Assembly (NCBI RefSeq): GCF_947502895.1
Contig: NZ_CANNBM010000002.1
Location: 558,001-622,000, forward strand
Length of the DNA stretch: 64,000 bases
Direction of reading: 5' to 3'
Origin: an uncultured Sulfitobacter sp.
GTDB lineage: Bacteria > Pseudomonadota > Alphaproteobacteria > Rhodobacterales > Rhodobacteraceae
The position numbers and the translations under genes were made by a program. Positions 43,081 through 50,907 of the stretch are shown here, piece by piece; within the stretch, counting starts at the first letter, position 1, and each line of letters opens with the position of its first letter. Under the pieces are notes generated by a model. The model saw only the letters and a program-made list of their open reading frames with translations. It was not told the origin of the DNA and made no database searches.

Positions 43081-43758
43081 TCAATCGGTTGTGGCGCGGC
43101 GGGCGCGCAGAATAAAGGCGAGGCTCATCGCGATCCAGATCGCAGCAAGCGAGAACCACGTAATAGCATAGGACAGGTGGTCGTTTGGAATCGCTGTGGT
43201 GTCAACAGGCAGGGGCAAAACGGGCGCATCATTAAAGGCTGTTGTCTTGGCCACCACAAGCACAGGCTCGGTCCCAAGTGCCTGCGCCATTGCGGCCACA
43301 TCACGGGCGAACCAGATATTGCCGTCGATGTCAGGTTCAGGCGTGAAACCATCTGTCTCTTGCGGCCATTGCAGATTTCCCTGCACGGTCACTGTCCCTT
43401 CGTGGGTCTGAATGTCTGTCATTGCAACGGGAGTAAATCCACGGTCCAGCAACACCCGCCTACCATCGGCCCCCTCCAGCGCCGAGATGATGCGGTAGCC
43501 TGCGCCGATCTCTTTCTGGCTGACCAGAACGCGCAGGTAATCGGGGGCAAGCGTACCACTCACCTCAACCGGCAAATAGGAATCACTCTGCGGGTCAGGC
43601 GTTTGCGGCAATACCACAGGGGCCGCTGCAATCCGCGCATCAATGTCGGCAATCACGCCCAGCTTCCACTCCAACCGCTGCATCTGCCAAAAGCCGAGCC
43701 AGAGCAGGATCGCGGCCCCGCCAGCACCAATGACAATGAGGAATAGACTGCGGCGCAT
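43081..43758 (-). CDS. SURF1 family cytochrome oxidase assembly protein
   Basis: A 225-residue membrane protein with one N-terminal and one C-terminal transmembrane helix, the SURF1 topology. Family motifs include PVEVSGTLAPDYLRVL and LLDRGFTPV. Surf1 helps insert heme a into subunit I of aa3 oxidases. The ATG at 43758 is the preferred start; a frame open to 43776 adds six residues. It is nine bp upstream of thrC and follows ctaE after a strong terminator, so it may have its own promoter. Confidence 0.92.
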   Translation of the reverse strand: MRRSLFLIVIGAGGAAILLWLGFWQMQRLEWKLGVIADIDARIAAAPVVLPQTPDPQSDSYLPVEVSGTLAPDYLRVLVSQKEIGAGYRIISALEGADGRRVLLDRGFTPVAMTDIQTHEGTVTVQGNLQWPQETDGFTPEPDIDGNIWFARDVAAMAQALGTEPVLVVAKTTAFNDAPVLPLPVDTTAIPNDHLSYAITWFSLAAIWIAMSLAFILRARRATTD

Positions 43759-43783
43759 GAAGGCCCCCAAAAGCAAATTGGAA

Positions 43784-43817
43784 TGAAAAACGCGCGAGGC
43801 GTGGCCCCGCGCGTTGG
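43784..43817 (-). terminator. Rho-independent terminator after ctaE
   Basis: Read on the minus strand: stem AACGCGCG/CGCGCGTT (43789-43796 with 43808-43815) followed by TTTTC. It separates ctaE from the SURF1 gene. Confidence 0.8.
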
Positions 43818-43853
43818 TGTTTAACGTCTGTCGCTAAAGGTGCAAGTGCGCCC

Positions 43854-44663
43854 TTAGTTCGCAGGGATGCCCCAGATGTAGACAGCAAAGAACAAGAACA
43901 GCCATACCACATCAACGAAGTGCCAGTACCATGCAGCTGCCTCGAACCCAACGTGGCGCTCGGAGGTGAAGTGGCCCGCACGTGCGCGCATCCAGCAGAC
44001 AAACAGGAAGATTGTCCCGATGATGACGTGAACACCGTGGAAGCCTGTGGCCATAAAGAAGTTGGAGAAGAACTTGTCGCCACCGAACTCCCAGCCTTTG
44101 TAGAGCAGGTAGTTATATTCATACGCCTGAAGGCCAGTGAACAGGATGCCCAGCACAACAGCGATGATCAGACCGTTCTTGAGGTCGGCGCGATTGTTGC
44201 CGTGTACCAGCGCGTGGTGCGCCCATGTTACCGCACAGCCCGACAGCAGCAGGATCAGCGTATTGATCAGCGGCAGGTGGAATGCATCAACCTGATAGAT
44301 CTGTGGTGGAATATAGGTGGAGCCGACATATTCGTTCATCGGGTAGAGCGCGTGTTTGAAAAAGCTCCAGAACCACGCAGCAAAGAACATCACTTCGGAC
44401 ATGATGAACAGAATGAAACCGTAGCGCAGGCCGATTTGGACCACTGCGGTGTGATCGCCGATCTTGCTTTCCTCAACAACTTCGGACCACCACGCAAACA
44501 TACAGTACAGCGTGCCGACAAAGCCGATCAGGAAAACAAACGGCGTGACCGCGTGCATCCAGAGTACGCCACCTGTAAGCATCACAAATGCAAACAGAGA
44601 GCTGAGCAAGGGCCAGATAGAGGGGTTCAGAATATGATAGTCGTGGTCTTTTGCATGGGCCAT
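43854..44663 (-). CDS. ctaE: Cytochrome c oxidase subunit III
   Basis: A 269-residue inner-membrane protein of seven helices. N-terminal MAHAKDHDYHILNPSIWPL and the conserved RGYGFI-like RYGFILFIMSEVMFFAAWFWSFF and ATGFHGVHVIIGTIF are clear subunit III signatures. It stabilises the aa3 oxidase and helps proton delivery. Follows ctaG by 23 bp. Subunit I (ctaD) is not in this cluster. Confidence 0.97.
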   Translation of the reverse strand: MAHAKDHDYHILNPSIWPLLSSLFAFVMLTGGVLWMHAVTPFVFLIGFVGTLYCMFAWWSEVVEESKIGDHTAVVQIGLRYGFILFIMSEVMFFAAWFWSFFKHALYPMNEYVGSTYIPPQIYQVDAFHLPLINTLILLLSGCAVTWAHHALVHGNNRADLKNGLIIAVVLGILFTGLQAYEYNYLLYKGWEFGGDKFFSNFFMATGFHGVHVIIGTIFLFVCWMRARAGHFTSERHVGFEAAAWYWHFVDVVWLFLFFAVYIWGIPAN

Positions 44664-44686
44664 GATGGGCGTCCCTATGTTCTGTC

Positions 44687-45262
44687 TTAGTTTAATTCAG
44701 TGGGCTGATCTGTCTCAAGGGCGGCGTACCCCTCGGGCAGATCAATTTCGTAGAATGTATAGGAGAGTGTGATGGTATGTATATACTGTCCTTCACGGTC
44801 ACCTACGATTTCGGGGTCAACAAAAAAGCTGACAGGCATCTGCACCCGTTCGCCTGGGGCGAGCACCTGCTCTTCAAAGCAGAAGCAGTCGATCTTCTCA
44901 AAGAAACCACCGGCCTGATAGGGCGTTACGTTGTATGACGCCATACCTGCAACGGGACGATCGGTGGGGTTATAGGCCTCATAGAATGCCAACCCTGTCT
45001 CGCCAATGCGAATTTCCATTTCCCGTACGACAGGCGTAAACTCCCACGCCATATCGTTGTTAAGAGATCCGTCAAAGCGCACTTTGACCGTCTGCTCCAA
45101 CACGTCCTCGGGCGCGACAGAGGCATAGCCAACAGTGCCGCCAAAACCCGTGACACGGCAGAACCAGTCATAAAAAGGGACAGAAGCCCAAGCCAGTCCG
45201 CCCATCACAACAACAAGCCCAACAGTCTGGGCAACAGTTTTTTGTGGTCCGGTTAACGGCAT
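44687..45262 (-). CDS. ctaG: Cytochrome c oxidase assembly protein CtaG (Cox11)
   Basis: A 191-residue protein with one N-terminal transmembrane helix and a periplasmic domain. It delivers copper to CuB of subunit I. The Cu(I)-binding C-F-C-F motif is present in KIDCFCFEEQ, and FYDWFCRVTGFGG just after the helix holds the third conserved Cys. Its start overlaps the stop of the small membrane gene upstream by one base. Confidence 0.96.
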   Translation of the reverse strand: MPLTGPQKTVAQTVGLVVVMGGLAWASVPFYDWFCRVTGFGGTVGYASVAPEDVLEQTVKVRFDGSLNNDMAWEFTPVVREMEIRIGETGLAFYEAYNPTDRPVAGMASYNVTPYQAGGFFEKIDCFCFEEQVLAPGERVQMPVSFFVDPEIVGDREGQYIHTITLSYTFYEIDLPEGYAALETDQPTELN

Positions 45263-45456
45263 TAGTCACTCCCTCCCGTGGTTGTCTGCTCGCCGTATCC
45301 TTTTGCCGCCGACGCAGGCACTGCGAATTCGGGCGAGGTGATTTTGTTGAACGTCAGAAGCATAATCAGCACAACAAATGAGCCGAGCATGACACCAACA
45401 CCAATGTTCAGACTTTTGCGACGGCTATGAATTTCGTGTTCAGGACGCAATGCCAT
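45262..45456 (-). CDS. Small membrane protein of the oxidase cluster (CoxF-like)
   Basis: A 64-residue protein with one transmembrane helix (about 20-42, GVGVMLGSFVVLIMLLTFN) and a positively charged cytosolic N-terminus (HEIHSRRKSL). A small ORF at this place between ctaB and ctaG is conserved in Rhodobacterales and probably assists oxidase assembly; the biochemistry is unknown. The start ATG overlaps the ctaB stop as TAATG. Confidence 0.8.
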   Translation of the reverse strand: MALRPEHEIHSRRKSLNIGVGVMLGSFVVLIMLLTFNKITSPEFAVPASAAKGYGEQTTTGGSD

Positions 45457-46394
45457 TACCAGCCTCCCAGCCCAAAGGGCTTCAGCCCTGCTTCGATCAG
45501 GATCGCGCCGAAGTGCGCGAAAAGATACCACAACGACAAGCGGAAAAACTTGCGCTCAGTGGCGAAATTATCAGCCTCGGACATGTCCTCGTCGCGCTGC
45601 CAGATGTCATAGGCGCCCTTGAGGAACAGCCCGTTCAGCACCACAGCCGTTACCAGATAGACCCAGCCGCCAATCGCGGTAAAGGCCGCACCAACGGCGA
45701 GAATCACAAGCAAAACAGTATAGCCGAGGATGTGATTACGGGTCGCGCGGCGGCCGTGCGTCACGGTCAGCATCGGCACTTTGGCATCGTCATAGTCGTT
45801 GCGCATGAAGAGGGCGAGTGCCCAGAAATGCGGCGGTGTCCACATAAAGATTAATGCAAACATCAACCAAGGCTCAAGGACCAGAATATCACCTGTCGCA
45901 ATGATCCAGCCGATCACAGGCGGAAAAGCACCCGCTGCCCCACCGATCACGATGTTCTGCGGGGTCGAGCGTTTGAGCCACATGGAATAAGGTACGACGT
46001 AGAAAAAGATCGTAAAGGCCAGCATGAAACCCGCCAGCAGGTTTGCGCTGAGCGACAGCATCATGACCGACAGGCCTGACAGGGCCACGCCAAGATACAT
46101 GGCAGACTGCGCATCGACTTTGCCCGCAGGGATCGGACGATTGGCAGTCCGCTTCATCACCGCATCAATATCCGCGTCCCACCACATGTTCAGCGCGCCC
46201 GATGCGCCTGCACCGATGGCCAGAAACAGGATGGAGGCGAAGCCTACGATGGGATTCACGCCAACGGGTGCCGCCAACATACCTACAACGGCAGTGAAAA
46301 CCACCAATTGCATCACGCGCGGCTTGAGCAACGCATAATAGTCGCCGAGCTGTGGCTCTGCCTCATAGCTTTGTGTGGTTGTAGCATCCGTCAT
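45456..46394 (-). CDS. ctaB: Protoheme IX farnesyltransferase (heme O synthase)
   Basis: A 312-residue UbiA-family prenyltransferase with about nine helices. Motif 1 is N-x-x-W-D-x-D-x-D as NMWWDADIDAVMKRT and motif 2 is the YDDAKVPMLTVTHGRR region. It farnesylates protoheme to heme O, the precursor of heme a in aa3 oxidase. The start is placed at the ATG at 46394 (MTDATTTQSYEAEPQ); the frame is open further to 46445. A hairpin at 46468-46489 lies between coxB and this gene. Confidence 0.96.
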   Translation of the reverse strand: MTDATTTQSYEAEPQLGDYYALLKPRVMQLVVFTAVVGMLAAPVGVNPIVGFASILFLAIGAGASGALNMWWDADIDAVMKRTANRPIPAGKVDAQSAMYLGVALSGLSVMMLSLSANLLAGFMLAFTIFFYVVPYSMWLKRSTPQNIVIGGAAGAFPPVIGWIIATGDILVLEPWLMFALIFMWTPPHFWALALFMRNDYDDAKVPMLTVTHGRRATRNHILGYTVLLVILAVGAAFTAIGGWVYLVTAVVLNGLFLKGAYDIWQRDEDMSEADNFATERKFFRLSLWYLFAHFGAILIEAGLKPFGLGGW

Positions 46395-46467
46395 TGTCGG
46401 GGCATCCCATGGCAATTCGTGTACTCGGGCCTGCAGCGTTCTCAAAGGCGCCGCAGCAAACGGGTCA

Positions 46468-46489
46468 GGCAGGGCGGTAGTGCCCTGCC
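46468..46489 (-). terminator. Hairpin between coxB and ctaB
   Basis: A perfect eight-bp stem (GGCAGGGC/GCCCTGCC, loop six) lies 11 bp after the coxB stop. No T run follows, so it is more likely a partial terminator or mRNA-stabilising hairpin that sets the ratio of subunit II to assembly factors. Confidence 0.55.
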
Positions 46490-46499
46490 CGCACTTTTA

Positions 46500-47396
46500 T
46501 CAGTCGGCAGACGCGACTCTCAAAGGTTGTGGGATACCAGCGTATTCTTCACGCGCGCGGCCCAGCCACTCTTCGTATGCTTCTTCCGACACCACTTTTA
46601 CGGTGATGGGCATATACGCATGTGCCTGCCCGCAAAGTTCGGAGCATTGACCAAAGTATACGCCTTCTTTCTCGGCTTTGAACCACAACTCGGCCAAACG
46701 ACCCGGTACAGCGTCTTGCTTCACGCCGAAAGCGGGGATCGTCCAAGCATGGATCACGTCAGAGCCTGTAACCTGCACAACAATTGTCTGGTTTACCGGC
46801 ACAACCACGGCTGTGTCAGTCGCCAGCAGCCATTCGCTCTCGGAGTAACCTGCGGCTTCCAGCTGCGCGATCACTTCAGGCGTTTTCATGTTGTCGCCGC
46901 CCAGCGCCGGCGCGCCGATCATGTAGCTGTCAAAGCCGAAGCCCTCGTCTACATACTCATGCGTCCAGTACCATTGGTTGCCTGTCGCCTTGATCGTCAC
47001 GTCAGCGACGGGAATTTCTTGCTGGCGGAACAGGATCGGAAGTGACCATGCCCCGATGCCGACCAGAATCAGGATCGGCACAATCGTCCATGCGATCTCG
47101 ACAGGGGTGTGGTGCGTAAACGAAGCAGGTGTCGGGTTACGCTTGGCATTGTAGCGGATCGCCACCCAGATCATCAAACCGGTTACAAACACAGTAATCA
47201 GCGTAATGATTACCAGAATCATTCCGTCGAGCCATTGCAGGTCGGTGGCCAGTTCGGTCACAGCAGGCTGAAAGCCCATCTCGCGGTCAACGGGAACACC
47301 GATCACCTCAAGTCCTTGTGGATCAACGCTTTGCGCCCATGCGGGCAAGCTTGTGAAGCCAGCCAAAAGACCGGCAAGTGTGAGGTGCTTTGTCAT
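46500..47396 (-). CDS. coxB: Cytochrome c oxidase subunit II
   Basis: A 298-residue protein with a signal peptide (ending AWAQ), two transmembrane helices and a periplasmic cupredoxin domain. The CuA site is complete: C-S-E-L-C in GQCSELCGQAHAYMPI, with His and Met ligands downstream, and the aromatic patch WYWTHEY for electron entry from cytochrome c. AGGA precedes two consecutive ATGs at 47399 and 47396. The gene heads the minus-strand oxidase cluster and is divergent from tldD. Confidence 0.96.
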   Translation of the reverse strand: MTKHLTLAGLLAGFTSLPAWAQSVDPQGLEVIGVPVDREMGFQPAVTELATDLQWLDGMILVIITLITVFVTGLMIWVAIRYNAKRNPTPASFTHHTPVEIAWTIVPILILVGIGAWSLPILFRQQEIPVADVTIKATGNQWYWTHEYVDEGFGFDSYMIGAPALGGDNMKTPEVIAQLEAAGYSESEWLLATDTAVVVPVNQTIVVQVTGSDVIHAWTIPAFGVKQDAVPGRLAELWFKAEKEGVYFGQCSELCGQAHAYMPITVKVVSEEAYEEWLGRAREEYAGIPQPLRVASAD

Positions 47397-47582
47397 CATA
47401 TTCGTCCTGATATTCTTGACCCTAGTTGGCTAAAACGTGCAGGCTGGCAAGCCGCCGTTGTAATCTGGCGCCTTACAATCATATTCTGATTACGAAAGAA
47501 AGACCCATGCTTGCGTCAGATAGACGCGAAGCGCCCATCACATAGCACAAATTCTGCCGCCAATCCAAACGGAGCACGCCTC

Positions 47583-49004
47583 ATGGCCGACACGCCCTTC
47601 CTGCCTCTCGATGATGTCCTCGACCGCGACACCGCCCTCGCTATTTTGCGCGATGCAGTCGCTGGCGCAGATGACGGAGAGCTGTTTTTTGAGCGCCGCC
47701 GCTCCGAGGGTCTGATGTTTGACGATGGCCGCCTCAAGACAGCAAGCTATGACGCTGCAACGGGTTTTGGCCTGCGCGCCGTGCGCGGCGAGGTGGCTGG
47801 ATACGCCCATTCGACCGAAATATCTGAGGCCGCTTTGCGCCGCGCTGCACAAACCGCGCGGCTGGCCGTCGGCGATGGCGGCGGTACATGGGCCGATGCG
47901 CCCGAAGGCACCAATAAAAAGCTCTACACCGACGAAGACCCGATTGCAGGCGCGGCTTTTTCGGTAAAAGTCGAGACACTCCGCGAAATTGATGATTTCT
48001 GCCGCAGTCTTGATGGCCGCGTGGTGCAGGTCAGCGCCTCCATCGCCGCCTCCATCCAAGAGGTCGAGATTCTGCGCCCCGAAGGCACCTCGTTCCGCGA
48101 TGTGCGCCCGATGACCCGTGTAAATGTATCCGTGATCGTTGAGCATGAAGGCCGCCGCGAGAGTGGCACGGCTGGTGGTGGCGGGCGCATCGGGCTGGAC
48201 GGCATGCTGGCCGCCTCCGACTGGCAGGCCAAAGCACGCGAAGCCTTGCGCATCGCGCTGGTCAATCTCGAAGCTGTGCCTGCGCCCGCGGGCGTGATGG
48301 ACGTGGTCCTCGGCCCCGGCTGGCCAGGCATTTTGCTACACGAGGCCATCGGCCACGGCCTTGAGGGGGACTTCAACCGCAAAGGCACCTCTGCTTTTGC
48401 AGGCCTCATGGGCCAGCAGATCGCCGCAAAAGGTGTGACTGTACTGGACGATGGCACCATCCCCGACCGCCGCGGCTCCATCTCTGTCGACGATGAAGGC
48501 ACGCCGAGCGCCAAAAATGTGCTGATCGAGGACGGCAAGCTAGTCGGCTACATGCAAGACCGCCAGAACGCGCGCCTGATGGGGGTCAAGAGCACCGGCA
48601 ACGGCCGCCGCCAAAGCTTTGCCCACATCCCCATGCCACGCATGACCAACACCTATATGCTGGGCGGCGATACAGCACCCGGTGACATCGTGGCCGACCT
48701 CAAAGACGGCATCTACGCCGTAGGATTCGGCGGCGGCCAAGTCGACATTACCAATGGCAAGTTCGTCTTCTCCTGCACCGAAGCCTACCGCGTGGAGAAT
48801 GGCGTCGTCGGCGCGCCCGTCAAAGGTGCAACCCTAATCGGAGACGGCGCAACCGCGCTGAAACAAATCCGCGCCATCGGCAATGACCCCAGCCTTGACC
48901 CCGGCATGGGGAACTGCGGCAAACAGGGCCAATGGGTGCCAGTGGGCGTGGGCCAGCCAACGCTAATGATTAGCGGGCTGACGATCGGTGGTGCGGCAGC
49001 TTGA
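47583..49004 (+). CDS. tldD: Metalloprotease TldD
   Basis: A 473-residue TldD. The active-site motif HExxxH is HEAIGHGLEGD. With TldE/PmbA, TldD proteolyses unfolded or RiPP-type peptides such as microcin B17; the partner gene is not in the window. The start is the ATG at 47583 (MADTPFLPLDDVLDRD). Also note that the bufferin system elsewhere in the window is RiPP-type, but there is no sign the two are linked. Confidence 0.96.
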   Translation: MADTPFLPLDDVLDRDTALAILRDAVAGADDGELFFERRRSEGLMFDDGRLKTASYDAATGFGLRAVRGEVAGYAHSTEISEAALRRAAQTARLAVGDGGGTWADAPEGTNKKLYTDEDPIAGAAFSVKVETLREIDDFCRSLDGRVVQVSASIAASIQEVEILRPEGTSFRDVRPMTRVNVSVIVEHEGRRESGTAGGGGRIGLDGMLAASDWQAKAREALRIALVNLEAVPAPAGVMDVVLGPGWPGILLHEAIGHGLEGDFNRKGTSAFAGLMGQQIAAKGVTVLDDGTIPDRRGSISVDDEGTPSAKNVLIEDGKLVGYMQDRQNARLMGVKSTGNGRRQSFAHIPMPRMTNTYMLGGDTAPGDIVADLKDGIYAVGFGGGQVDITNGKFVFSCTEAYRVENGVVGAPVKGATLIGDGATALKQIRAIGNDPSLDPGMGNCGKQGQWVPVGVGQPTLMISGLTIGGAAA

Positions 49005-49006
49005 GA

Positions 49007-49477
49007 ATGTGGAAAACACGAGAGTTCGGACAAGAATTTCTCAATCGAGATGATTGGACAGTCGTTGCCCTTTCCACAGTTTTTGTAACCCCGATATTAG
49101 CCTACGGAACTGCATCGCTTGCAAATCATTTGCTGCGCGGCACATCAAAGTCGGACTTGATAAGTTTCTATTTGAGATTTTTGTATTCCCACGCATTTGC
49201 GCCGTTGCTCACCATATTCCTGATTGTACCTGCGATGTTCGTGCTTTTGGGGCTACTCAGGGTCGGCTGGGCTGGCTTGGGAACCGCACTTGCCGCACCC
49301 GCTGCAATCTTTTTCATTGGCGCAGTCGCTTTACTTCCAGTTCATATTTTAGATGGCGTTCAATTTAAAGCTGCTGCCAACTTAGCTATATCTGCGGCAC
49401 TGCATGGCGCTGTTATGTGGGTGTCCTTGTTCCTCCGGTGTCCTGAAGCAGTTGCGCCACGCAAAACTTCATCCTGA
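49007..49477 (+). CDS. Membrane protein, unknown function
   Basis: A 156-residue protein with about four hydrophobic helices (from AYGTASLANHL through VPAMFVLLGLLRVGW) and a short polar N-terminus. No family recognised. Lower GC than tldD. The ATG is two bases after the tldD stop; a TTG at 49001 would overlap it. Not clearly related to dprA downstream. Confidence 0.6.
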   Translation: MWKTREFGQEFLNRDDWTVVALSTVFVTPILAYGTASLANHLLRGTSKSDLISFYLRFLYSHAFAPLLTIFLIVPAMFVLLGLLRVGWAGLGTALAAPAAIFFIGAVALLPVHILDGVQFKAAANLAISAALHGAVMWVSLFLRCPEAVAPRKTSS

Positions 49478-49508
49478 ACCCGCCTGTTGAACCGAATTGC
49501 CCTGAAAC

Positions 49509-49548
49509 GATTCATCCCTTGTTAACCACCAAAAGGTAATACTGATTC
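49509..49548 (+). promoter_or_regulatory. TTAACC half-site flanked by two GATTC sites upstream of dprA
   Basis: GATTC at 49509-49513 and 49544-49548 (CcrM methylation sites) bracket GTTAACCAC at 49521-49529, one base short of the TTAACCAT half-site recognised by CtrA in Rhodobacterales. In this order CtrA is known to control competence and cell-cycle genes, which fits dprA. Confidence 0.35.
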
Positions 49549-49570
49549 CAGCAACAGACGGAGCATCGGG

Positions 49571-50731
49571 ATGACTATCAAGGACCACAATCCTTCTTCC
49601 ACTCACCCCCCACTCCCACCCACCCCGGAAGACGAACAGTTTGCCCGTCTCCGTTTGTTGCGTTCGCGCCGGGTCGGCATATCCACGTATAAACGACTGC
49701 TGATTGAACACGGCACTGCGCAAAACGCGCTGGCCGCGCTACCAGAGGTAGCGCGCGCCGCGGGCGTTTCTGGCTATGAAATTTGCCCCGAAGGCGTCGT
49801 GCGTGCCGAATTGCGCGCAGCTCATACACTCGGCGCAAAGCTTCTTCACATAGATCATCCCGATTATCCTTCTTCTTTGGCCGAACTCGATGATGCCCCG
49901 CCGTTTCTATGGCTCGTGGGCAATCCCGAATGGTTGGCGCGGCCCATGATCGCGCTTGTTGGTGCGCGCAATGCGTCATCGCTTGGTACCCGTATGGCGC
50001 GGACGCTGGCCCATGATCTGGGTGAGGCTGGTTTTGTCGTTGTCTCGGGCCTTGCGCGCGGTGTTGATGCCGCCGCACACCTTGCCGCCCTGCCCTTTGG
50101 CACCATTGCCGTACAGGCAGGCGGCGTCGATATAATGTATCCCGCCGAAAACACCGCACTGGCAGGCGATATTGCGACACAAGGCCTTCGTCTGTCCGAA
50201 CAACCCATCGGTCTGCAACCTACTGCACGGCATTTCCCGCGCCGCAACCGCATCATTTCGGGTCTGTCACGCGCCACAGTAGTGGTTGAAGCTGCGGCAA
50301 AATCCGGCAGCCTGATTACGGCCCGCGACGCCCTCGATCAGGGGCGCGACGTGCTTGCCGTGCCCGGCCATCCGTTTGATGCGCGTGCTGCGGGTTGCAA
50401 CATGCTGATCCGCGATGGCGCCACCCTCGTACGCAATGCCGCCGATATCATCGAGGCCCTTGGCCCGCTGCACGCAGAACCCGCTGAATTGCCGCTCGCC
50501 CCGCCAAAGCCACAAGCATCGCAAGCGCGCAAACCACGCCGCAGCCTACGTGAAACAGCCAGCTTGCACCTCACCATTCTTCAACGTCTCGGCCCCTCCC
50601 CCGTGCCCGAAGACCAGCTGATCCGTGATCTGCAAATCACACCCGCAGCCATCACGCCCACGCTTGTCGAGCTTGAGATGGACGGCAAGGTCACACGCAG
50701 CGCAGGCGGCATGTTGTCACGCGCGATCTAG
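49571..50731 (+). CDS. dprA: DNA-processing protein DprA
   Basis: A 386-residue DprA/Smf. The Rossmann-like core reads IALVGARNASSLGTRMA and contains SGLARGVDAAAH, FPRRNRIISGLSR and VVVEAAAKSGSLITA. An N-terminal SAM-like region and a C-terminal winged-helix (about 320-386) complete it. It binds incoming single-stranded DNA and loads RecA in natural transformation. Located just before topA, as in many proteobacteria. Confidence 0.96.
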   Translation: MTIKDHNPSSTHPPLPPTPEDEQFARLRLLRSRRVGISTYKRLLIEHGTAQNALAALPEVARAAGVSGYEICPEGVVRAELRAAHTLGAKLLHIDHPDYPSSLAELDDAPPFLWLVGNPEWLARPMIALVGARNASSLGTRMARTLAHDLGEAGFVVVSGLARGVDAAAHLAALPFGTIAVQAGGVDIMYPAENTALAGDIATQGLRLSEQPIGLQPTARHFPRRNRIISGLSRATVVVEAAAKSGSLITARDALDQGRDVLAVPGHPFDARAAGCNMLIRDGATLVRNAADIIEALGPLHAEPAELPLAPPKPQASQARKPRRSLRETASLHLTILQRLGPSPVPEDQLIRDLQITPAAITPTLVELEMDGKVTRSAGGMLSRAI

Positions 50732-50907
50732 CGCCGTATTTCTGGCCAAGCAGCCCCTCGCAACACCCCGATGTTGACACTGGCACAGCGAATTTCCCCG
50801 TACGATCACAGCACACCGACTGCGCCTTGCATTGACAAAGACCCCTTGCATCCCACATGACAAAGGCCCAAGACGCCGCGTAAATTCCCCCGAAGGACTG
50901 TAATTAG

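Noticed and set aside
47583..49004. TldD as a maturation protease of the bufferin system
   Set aside because: TldD does process some RiPPs, but it lies about 38 kb away and bufferins are matured by export, so there is no positional or mechanistic support.
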